Source: Candidatus Dadabacteria bacterium
GTDB lineage: Bacteria; Desulfobacterota_D; UBA1144; Nemesobacterales; Nemesobacteraceae
Assembly (NCBI GenBank): GCA_009837205.1
Contig: VXTZ01000022.1
Coordinates: forward strand, 134,560 to 167,837
DNA: 33,278 nt
Direction: 5' to 3'
The translations under genes and the position numbers were made by a program. Below the pieces are notes generated by a model that saw nothing but the letters and a program-made list of their open reading frames with translations, was not told the origin of the DNA and ran no database searches. This document shows positions 27,211 through 33,278 of this stretch, piece after piece; position 1 is the stretch's first letter, and each line of letters starts with the position of its first letter.

Positions 27211-29667
27211 CTAAACTCTTATGTCCACGAGTCTTTTCGGTACGTAGACGAAGTTTTTTATCTCCCGCCCCGCTATGTACTCCTTTACCCGGCTGTCGGA
27301 AAGGGCGATTTCCCTAACGGTTTCCTCGTCTGCGTCCGCGCTTAAGGAGATCTGGTTTCTCACTCTGGAGTTAACTCTTACGGGTATGGTTATCTCCGCG
27401 CTCTCAAAAGCGCTCTCGTCCCACTTTATCCACTCCTTGTCAACTAGGCTTCCGCTTTCTCCTGAAAGTTCCCAGAGTTCCTCCGCGAAATGGGGAGCCA
27501 TAGGGTAGATAAGCCTCGTTATCGCGAGTAGCGACGCGCGGGCGTGCTCTCTTTCCACGCTTTTTTCTTTCCAGAGTGTGCTGAGTTCATTGAAAAGCTC
27601 CATTACGGCCGATATTGCGGTGTTGAACTTGAAACTCTCTATGTCTTCTGTGACTTTTTTTATCGCCCGGTTGGTCGTGGCGGCGAGAACAGCCGATTTC
27701 CCCCCTGCCGGCAGTTCCCGTATCTGCTCTTTATTTTCCGGTTCGGCGAAAAACCCGGTGGCGAAACGCCAGACCCTGCCGAGGAACCTGAACATTCCGT
27801 TTACTCCTTGTTCGCTCCACTCAAGATCTTTTTCCACGGGGGCGGCGAAGAGCATGAACATCCTTACGGTGTCAGCCCCGTAGCGAACTATCATGTCGTC
27901 GGGGTCCACGGTGTTCCCGAGAGACTTTGACATTTTTGCCCCGTCTTTAACCACCATCCCCTGGGTGAGAAGATTTTCAAAGGGTTCGTCGAGTTGGAAA
28001 ACGCCGATGTCCCTGAGCACCTTCGTGAAGAACCTCGAGTAAAGCAGGTGAAGTATGGCGTGCTCTATTCCGCCTATGTACTGATCCACGGGAAGCCAGT
28101 AAGAAGTTTTTTCAGGCTCGAACATGCCGCCTTTAAAATCGGGAGAGGCGTACCTAAGGAAATACCAGGAGGACTCGACAAACGTATCCATTGTGTCGGT
28201 TTCTCGCTTCGCAGGTTCCCCGCAGGCGGGACAGCTTGTCGCGATGAAGCTTTCGATCTTGGAAAGAGCGGGGATTCGCTCTCCGTCAATATCTATCTCA
28301 AGCGGGAGTTCCACTGGAAGATCGGAGTCTGGAACCGGAACCTCTCCGCACTGCTCGCAGTAAACTATAGGTATCGGTGCTCCCCAGTAGCGCTGCCTTG
28401 AGATTCCCCAGTCCCGAAGCCGGTAGTTGATCTTGGTTCCGCCCGTGGCGTTTTTCTGGAGAAATTCTGCTATTTCCCCGAAGGCTTCCTGGGAGGTGAG
28501 ACCCGAGAGCCATTCAGAATCCCCGAGAACACCTTTTTCCGTAAATGCTTCTTTTTCGATGTCAAAGACGCTTCCGTCGTCAGGGAAAATCACCTGTTTT
28601 ATCTGAAGACCGTATTTTTTCGCAAACTCCCAGTCTCTCTGATCGTGCGCGGGAACACTCATTACCGCACCCGTTCCGTAGCTCATGAGGACGAAGTTCG
28701 CGGTCCATACAGGTATTTTCTCCCCGCTTATGGGGTGGATGGCCTCTATTCCCAGAGGGACGCCGCTTTTTTCCATGGTTTCAATCTCAGCTTCGGAGAC
28801 AGGCGCCTTGCGACACCGGGCGAGAAAGTCCGCCACCTCGGAGTTTTTCTTAGCCGTCTCCTCTACAAGCGGATGCTCGGGGGCCAGGGCTAGATAAGTC
28901 ACCCCCATAATAGTGTCCGGGCGCGTGGTAAATATCTTCAAAACGCTCTTTTCCCCGTCCACGCGGAATTCGGCCTCAACTCCCTCGGATCTCCCTATCC
29001 AGTTCCTCTGCATGGTTTTAACCGCGTCGGGCCAACCCTTCATCTTTTCAAGTTCGTCCAGCAGCTCTTCTGAGTAATCACTTACCCTTAGGAACCACTG
29101 CGGTATTTCCTTTTTTTCGACAACAGCCCCTGAGCGCCATCCCTTCCCGTCAATCACCTGCTCATTTGCGAGCACTGTCTGGTCAACCGGATCCCAGTTG
29201 ACAACGGAAGTCTTTCTGTACGCTAGCCCCTCGCGGTGAAGTCTGGTGAAAAGCCACTGTTCCCAGCGGTAGTATTCAACGTCGCACGTTGCGATCTCCC
29301 GGTTCCAGTCGTAGCTGAACCCGAGGCGCATGAGCTGCTGTTTCATCTGTGCTATGTTGGCCCGTGTCCAGGTCGAGGGATGTATGGCGTTTTGTATCGC
29401 CGCATTTTCGGCAGGCAGTCCGAAAGCGTCCCACCCGATTGGGTGAAGAACGTTAAAGCCCCTTGCCCTTTTGAATCTCGAGACAACGTCCCCGATCGTG
29501 TAGTTCCTCACGTGCCCCATGTGGATTCTCCCTGACGGGTATGGGAACATTTCAAGAACGTAGTATTTTTCCCCGGAGGTCTCCTCGGAGACCTTGTAGG
29601 TGCCTTTTTCCGCCCAGAAATCCTGCCACTTTTTCTCGATTTCCTGCGGTTTGTATTCTCTCTCCAT
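27211..29667 (-). CDS. leuS: Leucyl-tRNA synthetase
   Basis: This 818-residue class I synthetase charges tRNA-Leu. The HIGH motif is HMGH at 49-52 within [18 protein letters not shown], and the KMSKS motif is at 578-582 ([13 protein letters not shown]). The CP1 editing insertion (about 225-415) includes [19 protein letters not shown] and the discriminating [15 protein letters not shown] region. A C-x2-C pair module (CEQC, later CPAC) is present before the second half of the catalytic domain. The anticodon and C-terminal domains are complete. No good Shine-Dalgarno sequence precedes the ATG at 29667. A sigma70-type promoter is visible upstream, and the deoxyhypusine-synthase-like gene follows. 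Confidence 0.98.
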   Translation of the reverse strand: MEREYKPQEIEKKWQDFWAEKGTYKVSEETSGEKYYVLEMFPYPSGRIHMGHVRNYTIGDVVSRFKRARGFNVLHPIGWDAFGLPAENAAIQNAIHPSTWTRANIAQMKQQLMRLGFSYDWNREIATCDVEYYRWEQWLFTRLHREGLAYRKTSVVNWDPVDQTVLANEQVIDGKGWRSGAVVEKKEIPQWFLRVSDYSEELLDELEKMKGWPDAVKTMQRNWIGRSEGVEAEFRVDGEKSVLKIFTTRPDTIMGVTYLALAPEHPLVEETAKKNSEVADFLARCRKAPVSEAEIETMEKSGVPLGIEAIHPISGEKIPVWTANFVLMSYGTGAVMSVPAHDQRDWEFAKKYGLQIKQVIFPDDGSVFDIEKEAFTEKGVLGDSEWLSGLTSQEAFGEIAEFLQKNATGGTKINYRLRDWGISRQRYWGAPIPIVYCEQCGEVPVPDSDLPVELPLEIDIDGERIPALSKIESFIATSCPACGEPAKRETDTMDTFVESSWYFLRYASPDFKGGMFEPEKTSYWLPVDQYIGGIEHAILHLLYSRFFTKVLRDIGVFQLDEPFENLLTQGMVVKDGAKMSKSLGNTVDPDDMIVRYGADTVRMFMLFAAPVEKDLEWSEQGVNGMFRFLGRVWRFATGFFAEPENKEQIRELPAGGKSAVLAATTNRAIKKVTEDIESFKFNTAISAVMELFNELSTLWKEKSVEREHARASLLAITRLIYPMAPHFAEELWELSGESGSLVDKEWIKWDESAFESAEITIPVRVNSRVRNQISLSADADEETVREIALSDSRVKEYIAGREIKNFVYVPKRLVDIRV

Positions 29668-29723
29668 TCCGAGGGGAAAGCGTTTGACGGGTTTAGGTCT
29701 GGGGTTTTTGCAAACGCGGTCTT

Positions 29724-29752
29724 ATTCTAATTAAAACCCGCCTTGCTTTCAA
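29724..29752 (-). promoter_or_regulatory. Sigma70-type promoter of leuS
   Basis: On the minus strand TTGAAA (29747-29752, 5 of 6) and TAGAAT (29724-29729, 5 of 6) are exactly 17 bases apart. Transcription would start near 29717, leaving a leader of about 50 bases before the leuS ATG. No T-box or leucine-codon leader peptide is evident. Confidence 0.62.
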
Positions 29753-29803
29753 ACCCCTTCGCTACCTACTGCCGTTTGTGTTAAACTTCCTTTCCGGCGA
29801 GCA

Positions 29804-30550
29804 ATGAGTTCCAGTGAATTTTACGAGACGGCGCGGGCGCTTGAGAACTATCTTCGGTTCTGCAAGGAGATCGGTATAGAGGAATTGCCGGCTGAGTTTG
29901 CCGCTGGAGGCACCGAAATAGCGGATACGGAGAGAAACGGAACCGTTCTTTTAAGTGATCGCAGGAAATCTAGGGATTCATCTGCGGTCAAGACGCTTTC
30001 CGAGATAAGAGAGGAACTAGGGGACTGCACGAGGTGCCGTCTCTGCGAGACCAGAAAGAGCATAGTGTTTGGCGAGGGGAATCCCAAGGCAAGGCTCGTG
30101 TTTGTGGGTGAAGGTCCCGGAAGGGACGAGGACATTCAGGGAAGGCCCTTTGTCGGAAGGGCGGGACAGTTGCTTACGAAGATAACCCAGGCGATGAAGC
30201 TTGAGAGAAAGGACGTGTACATATGCAACGTTGTAAAGTGCCGTCCTCCGGGGAACAGGAACCCGCAACCGGACGAAGTGGCAAGCTGCGAGCCTTTTCT
30301 TATGAAACAGATAGAAAGCATAAACCCCGAGGTAATAGTTTCTCTCGGAAGCGTCGCTACTGGATTGATGCTCAAGCTTAAGAACTTCAAGATGGGGCAG
30401 TTAAGAGGCACTTTTCACCAGTACGGGGACTCAAAGCTTATGATTACGTACCACCCAGCCGCGCTTCTGCGAAACCCGTCTCTTAAAAAACCCGTCTGGG
30501 AAGACATGAAGCTTGTAATGAAGGAACTTGGGATACCTGTCAGCGGGTGA
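29804..30550 (+). CDS. Family 4 uracil-DNA glycosylase
   Basis: This 248-residue repair enzyme removes uracil from DNA. The four iron-sulfur cysteines of family 4 are C75 and C78 (CTRC, with C81 adjacent), C146 (VVKCRPP) and C162 (SCEP), the last two 16 residues apart as usual. Motif A is GEGPGRDED (102-110), followed by GRPFVGRAGQLL and ICNVVKCRPPGNRNP. The second catalytic motif is HPAALLRNP (H217 onward). The N-terminal 70 residues are a variable extension common in bacterial members. Its final Gly codon and TGA stop (30545-30550) are also the first six bases of a tRNA-Arg gene. Only a weak ribosome-binding site precedes the ATG. Confidence 0.93.
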   Translation: MSSSEFYETARALENYLRFCKEIGIEELPAEFAAGGTEIADTERNGTVLLSDRRKSRDSSAVKTLSEIREELGDCTRCRLCETRKSIVFGEGNPKARLVFVGEGPGRDEDIQGRPFVGRAGQLLTKITQAMKLERKDVYICNVVKCRPPGNRNPQPDEVASCEPFLMKQIESINPEVIVSLGSVATGLMLKLKNFKMGQLRGTFHQYGDSKLMITYHPAALLRNPSLKKPVWEDMKLVMKELGIPVSG

Positions 30551-30621
30551 TTAGCTCAGTGGATTAGAGCACAGGCCTCCGGAGCCTGGGGTCGGGGGTT
30601 CGAATCCCCCATCGCCCGCCA
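30545..30621 (+). tRNA. tRNA-Arg (anticodon CCG)
   Basis: The 77-base sequence folds as a complete cloverleaf. The acceptor stem is GGGTGAT with ATCGCCC (one G-T pair), the D stem is GCTC/GAGC, and the anticodon stem is CAGGC/GCCTG with loop CTCCGGA, so the anticodon is CCG, reading CGG. The variable loop has five bases. The T stem is GGGGG/CCCCC with loop TTCGAAT. The discriminator is G and CCA is encoded (30619-30621). The 5' end overlaps the last codon and stop of the preceding glycosylase gene. Confidence 0.96.
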
Positions 30622-30658
30622 CAATGTTAACCCAAACGCAGCCAAACGTACTCCAGAG

Positions 30659-31453
30659 TTATTTCCTAAGGACGGTGTACATGGTTTTCTCATCGGACCA
30701 GTTGATCTTGTCGGGATCTTCGTAGGATTCACGGATGTTTTTCCTGAACTCCGCAAGGGATCTTTCAAACTTCTGGCTCTCATAGAGATAAAAAGTCGAG
30801 TAGTGCTTGCTCTGCGCCCTCTCAACCAGTTCCTGCAGGGAATTCTCCCTGGCGAGAATAAATGTTTTCGTCTCAATAAGCTCAAGCCCCTCTGTGCTTT
30901 TGATCTCTGCCTCAAGCTTTTCGGTGTTGTAAAAATCCGATTCCTTCTGGTTAAACGACGGGAAGTGTTTTCCCCATATGCTTTTCATGCTCTGGGTCTT
31001 GGTTCTTGTGTAGATAAAAAGAAACGATCCCTCTTTGAGCACCCTTGCACTTTCCCTCAGGAATTTCGGGGCGTTGAAAAAATGTATGGCGTTGAAGCAG
31101 AATACGGCGTCAAGGGCACTGTCCCCGATTGGAAGTTCCTGGGCCATGGCGATTTTGGTCACGTAGTTTCGGATGTCGTGATCCTCAAGGTACTGCTCGA
31201 GGCTCTCAAGCATGAACTCGTTTGTGTCATAGCAGTAAAGAAACAGGTCCTCCTTGCCCAGATGCTCGAAGAAAAGTCTTGCGTATCTTCCTGCTCCGGC
31301 CCCCACGTCGGCAGCCTTTATTTTCCCCTTGTCCCCTATTATTCCCTTTATGTAGAGCACGGGTTCTGAGTCTGTGACTCTCAGGGACCTGTAGATGGCC
31401 GCTACCCGCGCGTAGTGATTCTGTGTCTTCTTTATAAACTGTTGGCTTTTCAT
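30659..31453 (-). CDS. Class I SAM-dependent methyltransferase
   Basis: This 264-residue protein has a Rossmann methyltransferase core. Motif I is DVGAGAGR at residues 49-56, an acidic residue follows in YCYDTNEF (D86 region), MAQELPIGDSALDAVFCFNAIHF fits motifs II and III, and ARVLKEGSFLFIYTRT is next. The C-terminal third is helical and charged, with no domain I recognise. The substrate is unknown; the general type includes ubiquinone/menaquinone-like and small-molecule enzymes. GGAGAGGAA precedes the ATG at 31453. The stop is 37 bases past the tRNA-Arg end, on the opposite strand. The Nudix gene lies upstream on the same strand (56-base gap), so the two may be cotranscribed. Confidence 0.82.
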   Translation of the reverse strand: MKSQQFIKKTQNHYARVAAIYRSLRVTDSEPVLYIKGIIGDKGKIKAADVGAGAGRYARLFFEHLGKEDLFLYCYDTNEFMLESLEQYLEDHDIRNYVTKIAMAQELPIGDSALDAVFCFNAIHFFNAPKFLRESARVLKEGSFLFIYTRTKTQSMKSIWGKHFPSFNQKESDFYNTEKLEAEIKSTEGLELIETKTFILARENSLQELVERAQSKHYSTFYLYESQKFERSLAEFRKNIRESYEDPDKINWSDEKTMYTVLRK

Positions 31454-31509
31454 TTGTTCCTCTCCGGTGTGAGTATGAAGTTGCGATTGCTGCTTGGTCG
31501 ATTAAGGCT

Positions 31510-31926
31510 TCAGCTCCGGGACTGAGAGCCTAGGATATTTTTCTGAAAACTTTCCGCGACTTCCCGAAACAGGTAAGCGACCGTGTCGGGAAGGTCGTCA
31601 ACCCCGCACCATTTTCTTTTTCTATCCCTTTCGTAATCCCCCGTATCTTCAATGGCCCTGGCGCGGAAAAAAGTGTAGAGAACGTGCCTTTTTCCTCCTT
31701 CAATGACCATTATGTCGAGAGGCTGCTCTATTTCCACTTTGTATCCGCTTTCCTCAAGACATTCCCTCTCCGCCGCCTCGGCGGGAGTTTCCCCGTAATC
31801 GACTCCTCCGGCGGGAAAGACCCATGAATCATTGAGCTTTCTTGAACTCACTAGAATGACTTCAATCTCCCCGAGGTTGTTTTCCCTGTAAGCTACGACG
31901 CCTGCCTTCTGTACGGGTTTACGCAT
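31510..31926 (-). CDS. Nudix hydrolase
   Basis: This 138-residue protein carries a Nudix box: G-x5-E-x7-R-E-x2-E-E-x-G is satisfied by GGVDYGETPAEAAERECLEE followed by SG (about residues 40-61). Nudix enzymes cut nucleoside diphosphates linked to other moieties. WVFPAGGVDYGE and YTFFRARA recall diphosphoinositol- or diadenosine-polyphosphate-hydrolase-like members, but the substrate is not fixed by sequence. The length is normal for a single-domain Nudix protein. No convincing ribosome-binding site precedes the ATG. Confidence 0.9.
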   Translation of the reverse strand: MRKPVQKAGVVAYRENNLGEIEVILVSSRKLNDSWVFPAGGVDYGETPAEAAERECLEESGYKVEIEQPLDIMVIEGGKRHVLYTFFRARAIEDTGDYERDRKRKWCGVDDLPDTVAYLFREVAESFQKNILGSQSRS

Positions 31927-32100
31927 TTAGGTGAGAATGTTAGCCTAAAAATAGAATATGAACAGAAAGAAATTATTATTTTTTCCGAGCGGAGGAAATT
32001 TCTCAGACGGGTTCCTCAAGGCTGGAAACATCTTACGTTGCATGGAACTTATTTTTGATCGGACTATATGATTCTCCCATTCCCCGAAGAGGAGGTTTGA

Positions 32101-33278
32101 GTGTCAAACAGACTTAAAAACGAAAAGAGCCCCTATCTTCTCCAGCACGCGGAGAACCCGGTTGACTGGTATCCGTGGGGAGAGGAGGCGTTCGAGAAAG
32201 CCCGGGAACTTGGAAGGCCGATATTTCTTTCCATAGGATACTCGACCTGTCACTGGTGCCACGTTATGGAACGCGAATCCTTTGAGGACGCAGAGGTAGC
32301 GGGGCTTATGAACGAGAACTTCGTCTCGATCAAGGTTGACAGGGAGGAACGTCCCGACATTGACAATATCTACATGACTGTCTGTCACGTGATTTCAAGG
32401 AAAGGCTGCGGCTGGCCTCTTAACATAGTCATGACGCCCGAGGGGGAACCTTTTTTTGCCGGAACCTATATACCTAGGGAGAACCGTTACGGTAGAGTCG
32501 GGATGAAGGAGCTTGTGCCGGCGATAAAGGAACTCTGGGAGAACAAGAGGGAAGAGGTTCTGGAGTCGGCCCGGCAGATAACCGACGCTGTTTGCAGCTT
32601 GGGGGATTCTCTCCGAAGAGTAGGTACTTCCCTGCTTAGCGAGAAGACTCTTGATCAGACCTACAGTTACTTTCTTTCGACTTTCGATCCCGATGAAGGC
32701 GGCTTCGGGAAAGCTCCGAAATTTCCGACTCCCCACAACCTGATGTTTCTGATGAGGTATTACGGGCGCACCGGGAAAGATGCTTCCTTGAGGATGGTTG
32801 AGAGGGCGCTTCTTGCTATGGGAAGGGGTGGCATATACGACCATGTGGGCTTCGGTTTTCACAGGTACTCGACCGATTCACAATGGCTTGTCCCCCATTT
32901 CGAGAAGATGCTTTACGATCAAGCCCTTTTGGCGATCACTTACACAGAAGCGTGGCAGATCACGAAAAACCCGTTTTACGAAAAAAAAGCGAGGGAGATA
33001 CTTGAATACCTGATTCGGGACATGACCTCTCCCGAAGGAGGTATTTACTCGGCCGAGGATGCCGACAGCGAAGGGGAGGAAGGCAAGTTCTATCTTTGGA
33101 CCGTAGGGGAGATAGAGGAACTCGTGGGAGCGGAGGGTGCAGAACTTCTCTCGGACGTCTACAATCTCTCTCGCGACGGAAATTTCAGGGACGAGGCGAC
33201 GGGAGAGCAAACCGACAGGAATATATTTCACCTGAAAGAGCCTTTGGACGACGCGGCCGCTCGGCTCGGACTCCATAC
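32101..33278 (+). CDS. YyaL-type thioredoxin-domain protein, 5' part
   Basis: The frame starts at GTG 32101, five bases after a strong GAGGAGG (32089-32095), and stays open to the end of the window, giving 392 residues of a protein usually near 680. The N-terminal DUF255 thioredoxin-like domain is unmistakable: [20 protein letters not shown], then [12 protein letters not shown] with C50 and C53 as the CxxC pair, [10 protein letters not shown] and [10 protein letters not shown]. The second part ([40 protein letters not shown]) is the start of the six-hairpin, glycosidase-like domain. Relatives include B. subtilis YyaL and human SPATA20; their biochemical role is unclear. No signal peptide is seen, so it is cytoplasmic. 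Confidence 0.93.
   Translation, partial: MSNRLKNEKSPYLLQHAENPVDWYPWGEEAFEKARELGRPIFLSIGYSTCHWCHVMERESFEDAEVAGLMNENFVSIKVDREERPDIDNIYMTVCHVISRKGCGWPLNIVMTPEGEPFFAGTYIPRENRYGRVGMKELVPAIKELWENKREEVLESARQITDAVCSLGDSLRRVGTSLLSEKTLDQTYSYFLSTFDPDEGGFGKAPKFPTPHNLMFLMRYYGRTGKDASLRMVERALLAMGRGGIYDHVGFGFHRYSTDSQWLVPHFEKMLYDQALLAITYTEAWQITKNPFYEKKAREILEYLIRDMTSPEGGIYSAEDADSEGEEGKFYLWTVGEIEELVGAEGAELLSDVYNLSRDGNFRDEATGEQTDRNIFHLKEPLDDAAARLGLH

Noticed and set aside
30545-30660. Integration site at the tRNA-Arg 3' end
   Set aside because: No integrase, no duplicated tRNA end and no phage genes are nearby. The following genes are ordinary.

Overview
The window looks like an ordinary chromosomal segment of a Gram-negative, glutathione-making, aerobic or facultative bacterium of moderate G+C. 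The Gram-negative call rests on a signal-peptide-bearing outer-membrane porin. The F-type ATPase cluster encodes two b-type subunits and lacks the a and c genes, a layout known from deltaproteobacteria-like lineages. There is also an Acidithiobacillus-type glutamate-cysteine ligase and a cobalamin-dependent ribonucleotide reductase. I cannot place it more precisely; Desulfobacterota- or Dadabacteria-like lineages are a guess. Non-ATG starts are frequent: TTG for atpF (second copy), atpC, mscS and argH, and GTG for nrdJ, the deoxyhypusine-synthase-like gene and the last gene.

Layout. 1-3034: the end of an RDD membrane protein, gshA, and a DASS/SLC13 anion transporter broken by one extra base near 1909. 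3051-4457 (-): pyruvate kinase, divergent from 4697-11927 (+), a CPA2 cation/proton antiporter leading into the ATP synthase genes b', b, delta, alpha, gamma, beta, epsilon. 12140-16520: a compact defence-like insert made of a promoter, an ATGA-coupled pair (small unknown protein plus PIN-domain RNase) and a convergent mcrB-mcrC type IV restriction operon. 16625-19214 (-): nrdJ, with a promoter carrying a good NrdR box between -35 and -10. 19441-20079: a DUF924 protein. 20184-23355 (+): MscS channel, argininosuccinate lyase, ThiE-like protein. 23371-25642 (-): a methyltransferase and a porin with a clear terminator. 26127-29752 (-): leuS and a bacterial deoxyhypusine-synthase-like gene behind a good sigma70-type promoter. 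29804-30621 (+): a family 4 uracil-DNA glycosylase whose last codon and stop lie inside tRNA-Arg(CCG). 30659-31926 (-): a methyltransferase and a Nudix hydrolase. 32101-end (+): a YyaL-type thioredoxin-domain protein cut by the window edge.

Most of this is housekeeping. The items most worth a second look are: the PIN/small-protein pair beside McrBC; the McrB-like ATPase with a long unknown N-terminus and about 150 extra residues between Walker A and Walker B; a palindromic element apparently inserted in frame in the NrdJ linker; the NrdR operator arrangement; the glycosylase/tRNA overlap; and the bacterial deoxyhypusine-synthase homologue. I found no CRISPR array, prophage, intact insertion sequence, rRNA or replication origin.
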